From Cyathus striatus (lineage: Eukaryota > Basidiomycota > Agaricomycetes > Agaricales > Nidulariaceae): 64,000 nucleotides of DNA. This document shows, piece by piece, positions 1 to 13,000 of this stretch. The stretch's first letter is position 1. Each line of letters starts with the position of its first letter. A program made the position numbers and the translations under genes. The notes beneath the pieces are model-generated. The model was not told the DNA's origin and did not search any database. It saw only the letters and a program-made list of their open reading frames with translations. The stretch spans positions 2,232,001-2,296,000 of the forward strand of contig JAOVFP010000004.1 of NCBI GenBank assembly GCA_025738555.1. Direction: 5' to 3'.

Positions 1-2113
1 AGGGGACATTCTTGCGGTACAGCTAGGATGCCACGTCGTTACTACCGTCCTTCTTATGGCATTTGCTATGGATTCGTCGTCTTCGGCTACACCGAGCTCT
101 CCATACCGACTGACGATGAGGTCGTTCCATACTTCTGTACTTACGAAACGTCGGATCGTTTTTACGGCTTCCACCATTGTTGCAATATCGAGCCTGTGTG
201 TCATAAATGCAGGATTAATGTTTGGGGAAACAAATGGGTCGACAGATGCGAGTGTAACGGCTCCATCTATAAAAAAGTTGTTCGCTGATTAAACGAACTG
301 TTCTGTACAATGTAGTGAACGACACGCACGAGACAAGGGATTCATGACAGCTGTATATACTGTGATGAAGTTTCCTATTGGTGGGAATGCATTGTCGGCA
401 ACAGCGAACCCATTCTGCGTAAAATTAAATTTAAGAGCTATTAAATCATATGTCAAAACGTACGACGAACAAAAACTCGAAGTGAGCACCGCCTGGTCCT
501 GATTTGAGATCAAATGGTCAGACAACTGCAAACTCTATGAAGGAAACGAACTACGTACCGGCCGATGGATCAGGTACACCATTCAAAACTGTTTTATTGA
601 CTCTGATGAATCCAAGATTGTTTGCAGGAGGATTGGCGAACCAGCCTTGACCAGTCGTGTTCCACTGCACTAGTAGTTCGAATGCAAAGGTACCATTGCG
701 TACAATCGTGTCGAAGGTATTCTTAGTGTTGACAAGGAAGTAGTTCGGGAGCAGCGGATGATCTTGCAAGTTTTGTCCAACATCGGGTAAATCGACGACA
801 GGCTTGATACCCATACATGAGAGGGCCGTTTGGTTTCCAATTCCAGACAGCATTAGAATTTTTGGAGTGCCAATGGCCCCAGCAGATAAAATGACTTCTT
901 TGCCTGCAGTTACGATATATCTTTTGTCTGTTCCGAAGGTCGTTAGAAATTAGAGTGTTCATTTAATTAATCGTGACGGACCATCATTTAACTGTCCCAG
1001 TTCTACTTTGGTAAATTTAGGGCGTCTTTTGGACATTCCAGATAGAATAAGCCTGGTAACTTGAGTATTAATTAACACGTCTAGATTATGGCGATTTAAT
1101 GCAGGTTCTAGATATGCCGTTGCAGAACTAGAGCGTTTGCTTCTTCCAACAGTTGATTGTACGACGCCTACGATAATGCCATCGCTGAACACAAGAAAAT
1201 GGAGGATCTAAACAAAGTTTCACTAACCGACACCCGACAGATTCCCGGACTGCATATCAAGATTATAGGTGAATATCCCTCCAAGTTCTTTACTAGAAGA
1301 AACCACTCTGCTGTCGACCACCGAAGCAAAACCCGGCGCACTAACAGCAATCGGACCGTGACCATGTAAATAAGGGTCTACTTGACCAGTGGTGTCGTGA
1401 TTATCAGCAGGAGGCACTAGCCGTTCACTCTTCTGTCAGTCAGTAAGAAGTCCCTCTAAACGGCTGAACATACATACTTTTAAATAATAACTTCGTAAAT
1501 TTTTCCATTCCCAAGAAGGATCGCCAGTCAAGCGCGCCCATCGATCATACTCCTCGTCTGCGCCCCTTGTGTATGTTAAAAAATCTATGTATAACTACTA
1601 TTAGCATTCGGAAACGATATGAAGTCTAAAAGTAGACGACATACTAATACTGCTGCTTCCTCCTAACAATCTTCCACTGGGATACGATAGAACCCTGTTA
1701 AAAAGCGCAGGTTGGGGAGTAGTTGTATAGTTCCATGTGGTTAAAGTAGCAGGGAGATTGGCTGGCGCTAGAAATGGGATAATAGACGGCATAACGCCCT
1801 CGTTACTATTAACTGGGTAAATACTTATACTGTTTAGATATCGGTCGACATGCTTACCTTCCCCCAGCTTCAATGACCAGCACTGACACCTCTTTAATCT
1901 CTGACAAGCGACTTGCGATTACATTCCCAGCAGACCCACCTATCAACCTTTATGTTAGAAAATACTAATCGCGGTGATAATACGGTTCATACCTCCAGCA
2001 ACGATAAAATCATAATTAAACTTGCTGAGCTGAGATGGGTCTGTGTAAACAGCAGCACCAGCAAAGTGGGTTAAAGCCACTGGTAGAGCGAACAACTGGG
2101 AGCGAGGACGCAT
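1..2113 (-). CDS. GMC oxidoreductase, aryl-alcohol-oxidase-like (3' end off window)
   Basis: FAD enzyme of the glucose-methanol-choline family. By family it oxidises aromatic or other primary alcohols to aldehydes, giving H2O2, and is probably secreted. The start at 2113 opens a hydrophobic signal-like leader, then a Rossmann start ([10 protein letters not shown], spliced to [11 protein letters not shown]), then LVIEAGG, the GMC signature around [26 protein letters not shown], a second signature [22 protein letters not shown]-like [10 protein letters not shown], and near the left edge [12 protein letters not shown] with a catalytic-His-type WHP. At least eight introns of about 50 bases can be placed so that the frame stays open, including ones at about 1941-1990, 1806-1857 and 518-565; the gene looks intact. 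The stop lies beyond position 1. It is the leftmost of several aromatic-alcohol/aldehyde enzymes here. Family assignment is firm; aryl-alcohol specificity is inferred. Confidence 0.88.
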
Positions 2114-3719
2114 AATCTATGTTGATCGCAACGTGATTCACGCACTATTTATCGAGCTATGGTGTGGGATAATCGGCACCGTATGCCTCCGACATCGTGC
2201 GGAAAGTAAGTACTTATGTTTAGCATTCGGTCACTGTTGTTGATGTTATTCGTAGGATACTGTTTGTCTTTGTGGATCCCGAGCGCTGTTATCACTTACA
2301 AAGAAATCCAAAACCGATCTAGAGCTTTCCGTTGGGAATAAGGTGACCCACAAGCTTCCACATGATGTGATAGTAGGTCAATGTGTCGACATAAGAGCTA
2401 GCAATGATAGTTGCAAGTAGAGAGCTGAGATATGTCTTGAGTGTTGTGCTCGTTGCAATCCCAGAGCTATCCACAGCAGATCGTTGAAGAAGGGAGACGA
2501 TGCGAACGCAAGCAAACACGAAGCTTTGCTTAGCATTTTAATTTTTCAATGTTGAACTCCGAACGGAGATTCCCGATTCAAGCAGAGATGGATTTACATG
2601 GGCTTATCTTATCTTCAGTCCAACTAAATATTCTCACTTCTCGAACCTAGATGCTGCATGAGGCGCTTTATTAAGTAAAAAGAGGATGAACAGCTGGTTA
2701 CCAATAAGTAATCCATTTACTCAGTGTTGCAGTATTTGCTTCTCTTTAGCCCTTCAATCTTGTGTATGATTCCATATTCGTTCGTAGTTGTTCACGGAGT
2801 GCTTGCTTATACCAAATTCTTAATGGCCAGATGTGATAATAATTGTGCGAAATTGTGTCAATAATGCACATTATTCACGGTGTACGTTGAATTATACAAT
2901 CCCCCAAGGAACTCGTTCTAGTTACTGCATGGCTTAGTTCTAACTGAATCTACCAAGAGAAGTGTTGCTCGGATTCTATGTTTCACAGTACATACTGAGC
3001 ATAGGTATTACGTATGAGCAATTCCTTCTAATTTACAGCCGCCTCTCTCATTTTTTTCACAGTACATACCGATCATAGGTACGTATGAACAAAAGTTCAT
3101 TCCAATATATAGGTGTCCCTCTCTGAGACTTCATTTAGAAGCAGTCGCCTCCAGTGCTTTCCATTGTTCCATATTTATTTGCCCTTAACATCTCAACAGT
3201 TCTTGCATAGCTACACTTCAAAACTAATTCATAATCCATTGCATACTTAAAAGTACATTCTCCATGACTATTCTATGTATAAGCGCCGACCACAGCTATT
3301 ATAGTGTCAGCGTTCCTGTGCAGTGCTATACAAGTTGCAATTGGTTGCAACTACATTCTTCCAACCGTGGCAGTGCTCATAGCAATGGATTAATAACAGC
3401 GTGTTACAATCGCTTGTCATAGTGACTGTCTTTACAATGTACCTTTTCTCACGCGGGCTACGGGCTACGAGAACAATGCCCACGATCCGTGACAGTCCCG
3501 TCACAAGTGATGACGTTACCTCCGCTTCGACTGCGAACCTCGACGTCGAACAGCGGGCAGTCCACAGCACACACCACCAACACCGCAGGGCACACCAATG
3601 ATTTACTGCAATACTGCATTAAACTAGCGTGTGTTGATCCGTTTGTTTACTGAACTCTAACGCTCTCGGACTATATCAACTCGGTGGCTTTCCCTCTCCA
3701 GATTTCAGGCGCTTCAAAC
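2114..3719. other. Intergenic, no gene recognised
   Basis: AT-rich spacer between the divergently transcribed GMC oxidase and F-box-like genes. Only short open frames without recognisable motifs are present. A direct repeat TTTCACAGTACATAC occurs near 2982 and again near 3055. The spacer probably holds both promoters, but no element can be assigned. Confidence 0.5.
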
Positions 3720-4850
3720 ATGTTACTCGATTCTAACAGAAACCTACCAGAGGAACTCTGGGACATGATCATTGTTGAAGTCTTCCATAACAGTGTGCAC
3801 ACTGTTTGCACGTCGTCGGATGACGTTCAATGGGAGCTTAATGTTTTGGAAACATTGTCAGGCGTCTCGAAGAGTTTCAAGGCAATTGCCACTGAAGTGG
3901 CTTGTAAAGCTCTTATATCGGCTGAAGAAGTGAAGAAGTACCCTACTAGGTGCGTGCTCTCAACTGTATGCTTTCTATTTGTATCTTACCCATGCTTCAG
4001 CTCTTTTGTCCCTGAAATGCGGAAGATAATGGCCTACCTCCGGACTCTCGGAACACGACTCAGGCGCCACCCTTCCGACTGGGAAGACATCAACGCGCAC
4101 ACATTCGACTCTCCTGCTGCTCTTCTTGTCGTCGGATATGCTCTATACGTCAGCTCTGTCACACTACGACGAAATTCTATGGGCTCTCGTCTGGGGATCT
4201 TCGTCAGCACGTATCATGTAACAAACTCTGCTTTAACTCAGTCTCTTTCTCTCTGCGATCACGTTTCTCCCAAAGGGATGTCTAGTAAGCTGCGTCATGA
4301 AATACAGGAAGAACTTTTAATAGCTCAATCAAGTAAGTTGTTCAGTCGAAATTTATACAGGGATGCTAATGGCATTGTAATTTCCAGCCCACGATGTCGT
4401 TCAAACCACCCAAGAGCTAGCCCAATACACGGCTTTCCTGAAACAGGAGGTCCCAGGTTCCTTTTTAGAAGATGACGTTATCAAGGTAGGAGGGATGTCT
4501 ATAATGTATCAACAGAAATACTGACTGGATTTTTTAGAAAGGAGAAGATATCCTAAATAATATCAGTTACGCAGAAGAACGTCACCGAGCACTAACTGTG
4601 AATCGACCGCAGGATCCTGGTGCTCACGAGGTACATTGTCTTCGTTAATAAAATTGAACCGAATCCAGCTTACGTTTTTCTCTAGGTCCTCAACGTGAAA
4701 GATGTTCTCCGCGACTTCCAGCTTGTATTAGTGAAAAAGGAGGACTCCTCGTTGCACGATCACTTTGATACACTTGTTCGGGAATGGTCCATTTATTGTC
4801 CGTTTTTAAGGCAGAAACGGTGTGGTTGCGATTCTGTAGATACTTACTAA
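3720..4850 (+). CDS. F-box-like hypothetical protein
   Basis: A multi-exon gene. The first exon starts at ATG 3720 (an upstream in-frame GTG is not needed) and carries an F-box-like stretch, NLPEELWDMIIVEVF, followed by SGVSKSFKAIATEV. Splicing 3949 to 4001 keeps the frame into a second exon rich in hydrophobic residues (SPAALLVVGYALYVSSVTL). A third exon follows from about 4389 (HDVVQTTQELAQYTAFLKQE). Two further exons end at TAA 4848-4850 with a C-terminus rich in Cys (RQKRCGCDS). Length is about 300 residues. F-box proteins bind Skp1 and choose substrates for SCF ubiquitin ligases, and such orphan F-box-like genes are abundant in mushrooms. Only the N-terminal motif supports this; the rest is unrecognised. 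No link to the neighbouring metabolic genes is evident. Confidence 0.6.
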
Positions 4851-5950
4851 GATGCCTTGAGTTTTGTTTCGCTCTTGTATATATTATTCATATGCTTATC
4901 CCTTAACGTAGCTTTGCTTAGGCCTTTATATTACATATATCATCGAAGACATTGTCCTAATAAATATGTTCCACTCGATCTTACCTCCTCTCATTTCGTT
5001 ACGTATCCGGGTCTAGCGGCTAGGCTAATAAAAGATCGCTTTCATTAAGAAATTCACAAGTTCCCGACTATTCCAAATTCCCTTTCATTTCACCTCTCAG
5101 TTCTTCACGAACGTTCACCGTGAACTGGCACGCACGACATGGTTCGTTATCAACAACATTCAGTAATCCTTGGCACCCCTTAGATTCAGAAAGCACAATG
5201 AACAGATGCCGTCATACCACGCAACAAAGAGCACACCGATTTTGGCTCCGTTGGATCTGACAAACGGAAGGAACGAAACGACGACTATTCTATTGTTTCG
5301 TCGGCACGGCCGAAGAGTAGCAATCTCTCTATGTATAAGCAGCTTGCTGTAAATGCTGTCGGTTTACGAGCTGGAACTTGGGTAGTATCAAGGGACTGCC
5401 GTCAAACTGCCGTTAGACGGTCAGAGTGCCCGCTGTTTGCGTACACATGTACGTCAGAAATGTGCTACATTGGACGTATTCCATGCGCCACGGGTGACTT
5501 ATTACTTGTCGGGAGATAATATGGTAGGACTGGCTCCCGGCCGAGGAATATCTTTGACCTGTTTAGAGTCTATCACCCAATGGTAGCTTGGTAAGTACCG
5601 TTTCAAACGTAGAGGTGATCGACGGGCTAGCCATATTTTCGTGTGCACGCATGTGGAAGGCACAAGGAAGGAAAATGCAATACATTGAAGCGAACTTCAT
5701 TTTTGCCTTCGTTTGACCTATAGCACACTCAGGACGAAGGTTCAAAAAATGCGGGGATGACAAGATCAAAACTTTAATCTAATCAGGTAAGGTCGGTTAG
5801 CTCGGTAGTTGCTCAACAAACTCTTCAAAGTAGTATGAATGAATGTCTAGGATTGTTATTTACTCTAGTACTATAAAGCCCAACGTTTGTATATACAACA
5901 GAAAAGTGCGAAAAACTACGTACAACCTTAAATATAATCCAAAGCCCAAC
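4851..5950. other. Intergenic, no gene recognised
   Basis: About 1.1 kb between the 3' end of the F-box-like gene and the 3' end of the NRPS-like gene. Several open frames of 60-70 codons exist on both strands, but none shows a domain, signal or convincing exon structure. Confidence 0.5.
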
Positions 5951-8900
5951 TCATGGCAAAAACCCAACTTCCTTCCAATATGACACATATCTCTTCCATA
6001 CATCCTGGCAAACTTCACCGTTCACCGACCCTAAACTATGCTTCGCAGCTTCAATAGTCTTATCCAGGGCCAACGTGATCCCGTGATTATGCTCCCCAAC
6101 AACTGCTTCACCGATATACGACTCGATTGCCAAACAAGGGTTCCCTTCGTCCGTCTTTATCTCCTCCCACCATTCTTCCGGTGAAGCCGGCGTCATGGGC
6201 AAGCCAGCGGCAGAGAGGTATGAGATAAGTTTAGAATAGGTGATGGGATAAGGGTGGCCAATGTGCCATGTCTCCGTTGTGCCTATATCACTTGGGCGAA
6301 GCGCCAGCTCGACCGTCGTACGAGCGACCAGATCAACGGGTGTCCAGTCCAGCTTTGCCTCCGGGTCCGCGGGCACAGGAAATTTACCAATCCTGGAACT
6401 TCCCTTGATGATAAGTACATTCATCTCCTGGACCTTCCATCTTCCGTCCTTTGAATCCCCCGAGATCTGACCGACGCGAGTAACAGAGGCGGGAATGTCG
6501 AGCAACTTGGCAGCTTGCAGGATCACTTGCTCAGCGACGAACTTGGACTCGCTGTAGCCATGCGGCGAGGCGACGATCGGATCCTGCGGTGTCCACGCGG
6601 TGAGCATCTCGGACACTGGCGAAGCAGATGCCGGGGAGGACAATACAACCCCAATACTGGACACGAAGAAGAACCGAGCAGGGCGAAGGAACGCAGTAAG
6701 CAAGAGCAGATGAGTCGTCCCTAGCACACTCGTCAGCATCAACATTCACACCAAAGACCACCACCCATACCTTCAATGCAATCCTCGAAATCACTAACAA
6801 CCCGATTGAAGTCCATCTTCCAACCAGTCTGAATCACCGTCGTCACTCTCGCCGCCAAGTCCGCAAACACAGCAGGATCAAGAGGCTTCCCAAGCTCAAA
6901 TGGATGGACCTTCACCCTCGACTCTCTCCCTCGAATCTGCTCTTGCTCCCAAGCGTCAAACTCGGCCGACAGCTCGGGTAATGCCGAGCGCAACTTGCTA
7001 AAGCATGAGGAGATGGACGAGCCACGGAGGAGACATACCACTTGCTCGACATCGGGGTTCTTGAGGAGCTCAAGGAGCTGATGAGCACCAAGGGACCCAG
7101 AAGCACCCACCAGAGCAACGATTTCACCCGATGTCTGACGTGGGGACTGAGGAATAAGCCGAGAAGCAAGAACGGAGGGGGCAGCAGCCTTGATGGTGTC
7201 GATCTGCTTCTGAATGAGATAATTCAGCGTCGACGCGCGGGATGCTTCCTCGTCTGAGGAAGAAGCCATAGCAGCGGGGGCAAGAAGGGCAGTGATCCCC
7301 TGTACGAGTTTCGCGATGGAGAAATGCTGATACACAAACTGCGATGGCAGAGAAACACCAAACGCCTTCATGAGATTCTTCCTCAGCCTCAGCGCGGTGA
7401 CGGAGTCGAGACCAAGATCGAACAGCGATGCGCTCAAATCCAAGTCCTTCGCCTCCATCGTATCCTCGGATATGGTCTCCAGGAATATCAATGCCACCTG
7501 CGCCTCGATGTCCGTCGTAGACACGAACGTCGTATCGGATGGAGTAGAGGATCTAGTGATAGATGGTGATCCTGCAAAGTCCGCGTATAGCGCATCTAGC
7601 TCATCCTTGAACAAGCTGAGCACCTTTGGCCTAATCGCATTCCCTACGCACGATAAGTACCTGCACTCTCAAACCAATCCATAACATACCTTTAGCAGTA
7701 ACAGGGATAGTCTTCCCACCCACGGGAAGAATAAACACCATCTCCTCCAATACCCTCGAATGACTAGGCGCCTCCTTACACGCCTCACCAACCACCCTTC
7801 CCACCTCGCTCCTCACTTCGCTCTCCTTCATCCCAAGTGCAACTTCAGCCCGTAGCTGTACAATGGCAGCAGCAATCGGTCGCTGATGGCCTACCACAGC
7901 AATGCGTTCTATAAGCGGCGAAGCACGGGCAGCAGTTTCAATAGGGATAGGATTGGTCTTTTCCCCGGAGACATGAACGAGAATATCATCGTCCCTAAAT
8001 AGGAGCTTGAACCAATCGCCCTTGACGCGCTGGACGACGTCCCCAGTGTTCCATGTCTCCTGTCCGTCCTTGAGGACACCATATGCAAGACGGATGTCGG
8101 TCTTTGGTAAGTGCACCTGGTACAGATCTTTCCCTTCCTCGCCTTCGGCTTGGACAGGGATAAACTTGACTTGCGTATGCGGGAAAGGCTTTACAAGTGC
8201 CCAAGAGTCCAAATCCCCCTCTGCCGGACGGGAATGATCTCCAATCATAAGATGACCCGTCTCACTTGATCCATAGATATTCTTCAAGTTGATACCAGAC
8301 GAAACAAGTGAGTGCGCAAGGGTAGGTGGACAATGTGCTCCTCCAGCTAACAAAAACATCATCAGCACCCCCCTCAACTCCTAAAAACGAAAAGGTAAAC
8401 ATACTAATAACCAAATCCATCTCCCTCAACCTCTCAATCCCACCAGGCGTCTCGGCAACCTGCTCAAGCAACAACGGCACAATAACAGCCGTAGTGACCT
8501 TGGTACTCTCCATGGACCGAATAACATCCGCAGGGGAAGGCGGCCACGAACGCGTAAGTGGAAACACAATAGTGCTCCCACCACAAATGGCACCACCCAA
8601 CCCAATCGTCAATCCCAGCGTATGCACTAACGGGCCGAGACACAAGAATCTCGCGTGGGGTTTCTGGAATACCGACCAGGTAGGTTCAGTGCGCGTGAGC
8701 ATGATCTGGGAGTTTGCGAGGAATGACGAGTGGGACCAGCGTACTGCATTTTCATTCTTGTTAGTAACAGATGGTATGGTAAGGGGTGAAGGGGAACGTA
8801 CCTGGTTTAGGGAACGCTGTGGATCCTGAGCTGTGGACTATCACTGGCGTCTCAGGGGCCTCTTCGAATAATGGGTTTACATCTCCTTCTGTGGTGGGGT

Positions 8901-9488
8901 ACTCGTCAGCGACGAGGACGGGCGTGGACCCAGAGCGCTGTGCAATGCCAGAGTAAGTCGCGCTGTGGACTAATACAGGTGCATCGCAGGTGTTCAGGAG
9001 GTGCGTTACCGCCGCTTCGGAGTTCTAACTATGCGTCAGTACCTTGTCGAAAAATGGGGTAGGTAGGGAGAGGAAGGAGAGCGGCTTACGGCTGGAGAAA
9101 GTAAGAACGCGGTCACGTTCAATTCTAAAAGAGCCATCACGATCACTGCGAGCTTGTATCCACTCTCATGGAGGACGCCAACTGTCCGCTTTTCGCCGAT
9201 TACGCTACGCATTTGCTTGCTTAGGCCTTTTGCGAATGCTTGGACTTGGGTGTAGAATTGGGAATAGGAGACTTCCTTGTACTGAAGCCCGGTGGGACCG
9301 TCCACGGGGTACGCGCTAAATGGTACGTTCGGGATTGCAGCTGCTTGAGTGCGGAGTATGGAGGAGAGCGTGAATGCTAGTGGGGCTATTGCGTTCTTGG
9401 AAAATGGGGTATGGGAGAAGAAATCGCTAGGTACGATAGCTTGATTCTCCTGTACAGGCTCCTGCACGCTGTCCAACCACTGTTCCCG
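5951..9488 (-). CDS. NRPS-like A-T-R enzyme (aryl/carboxylic acid reductase type)
   Basis: Adenylation-thiolation-reductase protein of roughly 1,050 residues. By family it activates a carboxylic acid with ATP, loads it on phosphopantetheine, and releases it by NADPH reduction to an aldehyde. Adenylation: VIVHSSGSTAFPKP (A3), YGSSETG (A5), WNTGDVV (A7) and PVTAKG (A10). Thiolation: FDLGLDSVTAL near 7400-7430, with the Ser that carries the cofactor. Reductase: ALVGASGSLGAH (NADP-binding loop), FFFVSSIGVV and the catalytic YSESK. The stop TGA is at 5951-5953, after VGFLP. About six short introns join cleanly. There is no condensation domain. The adenylation frame has no ATG before its core: the first Met falls inside the domain, and upstream the frame runs towards the domain at 9489-10046. 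The true N-terminus is therefore probably upstream. The substrate is unknown; an aryl acid is inferred from the neighbours. Confidence 0.9.
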
Positions 9489-10046
9489 GAAACGAACAAC
9501 TCCCTATCTGGAAACACCTCTGTAATTCTGCACACGAACCCCTCCATTTCGATGATGTAGGTTCTCTCCAATGAGCCGCCTTTTCCATTCTCCCTGGGTC
9601 CTTCGGTGATGTCTACGAGGGTGAACACGGGGGTGCTTCGGAGGCGCTGGAAAACTTGACCGATGGCATACCCCTCTTCGAGGAAGAGCTTTCCGCATTC
9701 CGGGAAGTGATAGTCACGCTGGAAGTAGCGATGCATACGATTTTGCCGCTGGACATGAGGTGGACCTGTCGATCTTGAATCACGGGGAATGAGGTGGATA
9801 TGTATGCGGATGGAGGGGAGGGGAGCGAGGAGGGGCTGGTATGTGCATAGATTAGCCGGATATTTATTGGTCTGGATAGGAATGAACTATAGAGCATCGA
9901 GTTAGAGATGATTAATATCTTGAAGAAAGTTATGGAATAGCTCACCTGAGGAGACGCTGGAGATCACCACGAGCAGAGAGCATGATACGCTCGATACCTG
10001 TTACTGAGGGTGGTGTCTGAATCTGTTCACCATGTTCGCGTCGCAT
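9489..10046 (-). CDS. Chorismate-lyase-like N-terminal domain, frameshifted, probably fused to the A-T-R enzyme
   Basis: Starting at ATG 10046, exon 1 encodes MRREHGEQIQTPPSVTG and IERIMLSARGDLQRLL. A 59-base intron follows, then SFLSRPINIRLIYA and DRQVHLMSSGKIVCIATS. Near 9702-9704 (three G on this strand) the homology moves by one base into another frame, continuing PECGKLFLEEGYAIGQVFQRL ... EGFVCRITEVFPDRELF. Near 9490-9492 (three A) a second one-base shift would lead directly into the adenylation frame (REQWLDSVQEPVQ). The pattern of charged strand plus V-L, then A-S/T, then IGQ with an aromatic partner resembles the chorismate lyase/UbiC-DUF98 fold; I judge this from the motif only. If right, the domain would release 4-hydroxybenzoate and pyruvate from chorismate. 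Both shifts fall at homopolymers, so sequencing error or recent decay are both possible. A separate small gene is the alternative. Confidence 0.55.
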
Positions 10047-13000
10047 ATAAAGCGGTCCCGCGACAAAATTTTTGAGGCCAGCATAACATACATCAACGTA
10101 AAAGCATTAAAGGCCGGTTGAAAGTAGTCCAGGGGTGTCATGTTTTGAGATTAGCCCGACCGAATAATGTAACAAGGTTCGGGAATGACGGTCAAGTGAG
10201 TAGCCCAATGACATGACGACATTCCAATCCAACGATAAAAGGCAAGCAAAAAGGAGGAAATTCCACAAATTGGCGAATACGACCAAGTCCAGTTAACAAT
10301 TCCAATGTCAGTCGGGTGAGAGGACAGCGTCAAAAGTGTTGGACGAGTTTGTTTGTCAATGTTAGACACCAAAGCCATAAGTTTGTTTGGAAAAAAGAAA
10401 AACAAATGGACCTGGTCAGAACACTCTTCACGAAAAACAATAAAATAAAATAAAACGAACCTGCACAGTCGTCGATGCTGCGCTGAACGAATCTTTGGCC
10501 AGTGACATTGTGTTTGTAGTAATGAAGATAGGATTAGACGTTGAATGTGTTCGAGAATTTATGCTTGTTCGATGTGGCTGGGATCAGTAACAATACTTGA
10601 GAGAAGAGAAGCAGGGATGGAGGGAGGTATCAGGAGTAGCAGAAGACGACGCTGATAGTCAGTCTATGAATCAATCAGAGTAGAGGATAATGACGTCGGC
10701 GCAGTAGAGTTTCTTTAAGCTTTCGGGAAGTTCAAGGGTCCTAGTCCGTCCAGGGGGGAGAGTAGATATAGGAAGCGTTATTCACTTTAGAGATAGAGAT
10801 AGCAGTCAAGAAATCAACTCCTTTAGCGATTCTTTCAAGCTGCCAAGGGGGGGCCTTATAATATACGCATGGACTATGTACGGATTCGGACCATGAACGA
10901 AACAGATAGCAGATATGCCACTGGCAGCTCCATAGTTTCAGGGAACCGTTGGTAACGAGTAAATCTTATCAAACACTATCGCGAGAGAGTATCATCTCGA
11001 CTTCTTCTGTCCCTTGGGCATTCGCGCTCGGTTCTTGCTGTCTACTACCAAAGTATCACATAGCACCATCTACACAAAACGCATACCGGGTGCCCGAGTC
11101 TAGCTCCCACACCAATGAGGAAATAATTCCAACCTAAAGGAACTGAAGAGAAAAAAATACAGAGATCTTCCCGCATGCAACAATCTGTCAGTGTCACCGC
11201 GCGCTCACCGAGATAACTTGAACAACAATCAACTCCAAGAACACCAAGTTCCACAGGCGAGAAAGCATTACGTAACACACACACGCACGTTAGCACTTTA
11301 GCTTTTTAGCGCCTTAGCTCCCCGACTGGTGAACCGTACCGCTCATCGCCGCCCGCTCGGTTTTTGAAGTGGGTCGTTCGTCCGTCCGTGACGGCAGCCG
11401 TACCGTCGAGCAAACTTGAAGCCAAATCTCCCCACTGGTTCCCGATTTAGACATCCGTCTTTCCGATTTGGATGGATCCCTTTCGTACGAGCACGAGAAT
11501 TTCTGATCAGTGATGTGCTCCGGGGACGTAAGCGGCGGAAGGTTCGGATGATTCGTCCCTTGTTCCGCCCGCCTTTTGACCTGCTTCGGACTGCGAACGA
11601 ACCACATAGGTAATCTACGCCCTTTTGGGCTGACGCGAGATATTAAAGTTGGTACTTGTGATCTACGTGAACATATCAGCATCAGATATTTCTGTTGTGA
11701 TATCAGGAACGGTACTTCTTGGATTGATTTGGTTACAGTATTCTAGTCTGCCTCGTTTTTCTTTCGCTCCTCTTCTGCTTTTTATTTTAGAGTGCGTGGA
11801 GATATACGGGGAATAAAGTTCACTTAAGGTCAATTGTTACTTGATTGGACATAGCTGTACTGAGATTGTATTTATTCACTTCGACGGGAACATATCTTTG
11901 AGATAGATAGGCAACACGATTATTATAATCATCTTCACCGATGCCCGCAAGAGTTCTTCGTGATTTGCGTGGGGATCAAGATGCTCGGGTGCTAGGGTGC
12001 GTACTGTCGTTACCGCAGCTGCAATCAAACCGCTCGAAAGCATTAAGGTGCTAGTTTGTTTCACGTGTCCCACGCAGCAATTGAACACCGTGGGTATGCA
12101 GCATCATGAAACTGTATTTCAAACATCAACTTTTCGACATGCGTGCATATTCAGAAATCGCTCTATCTGCGAGAAATTTAATTGAAACGCAATATTTCTT
12201 CCTGAAACTGAAAAGCGTGTGTGCTAGCCTAACAACATGAAATTAATGGTACGAACATTTGCTTACACATCTTCGCTAATCAAACAATGGCAATGATATT
12301 AGAACATATGTGCATGAAGCAAGAACGTTGACTCCTATTTTTGGATTGGTTTAGACACGTTTATCACTAGGTTAAATTCGAGTCAATTCGAGTTGAAGCA
12401 CAGGATATTCCGCGAGCGAATATCGAGTCATGGTTTAATGAACCGGACCATTGAAACTACCGTTAATGGTGGGAACACGTTTGCTCGGTGATACTCATAA
12501 TTTACATAGAGGAATTATATTTACGTTTCTCGGCCGGTCATATGCGTGGGAATTTCGCTCACATAAGGGCCAAGGCGGGGCAAGTCCGCGTACGAGCCTT
12601 TCGTTCAAGGCAGTGACTTGGTATGCCAGCTCGGAGCGGACATCGCCCAGGTGCCGACGCCGTCCTTTATTTTTGAATAATACCGATATTTTATTTGGTC
12701 CTTATGGGCATTAAGCAGACTCAGGTATCACAGCCATCAGAAACTCTATTGATTTTTATTAATGCATTTCCCAGGTGATATTTCCAGGATTTCGTTGCTG
12801 AGTGGTTCTGAGAGAATGGATATAGCTGTTTCTTTACTACGCGCGATAAGATGCTCCTAGGAGGCCAACCGTTGAACCCGAAGTGCGGTCTCGTCTCCAG
12901 TGTTCGTGTATTTAGGTGTGTTTGACATCAAGCGGGTTGACAATCAAAGGCTGCCTGAGTCGGCAGATAGACCCGGACTGCCATCCTCCATACATCTCGG

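Noticed and set aside
2319..2519. 66-codon minus-strand frame with a hydrophobic C-terminal half
   Set aside because: No recognisable family, no upstream or downstream exon, and an isolated position.
9505..9560. A 38-base intron (GTGTTT...AACAG) that would join the lyase-like domain to the adenylation frame without a frameshift
   Set aside because: It is shorter than the other introns here, has a poor donor, and would remove the conserved EVFPDRELF segment.
10440..10508. Possible first exon on the minus strand (MSLAKDSFSAASTTVQ followed by GTTCGT)
   Set aside because: No following exon in a compatible frame with recognisable sequence was found, and the donor is weak.
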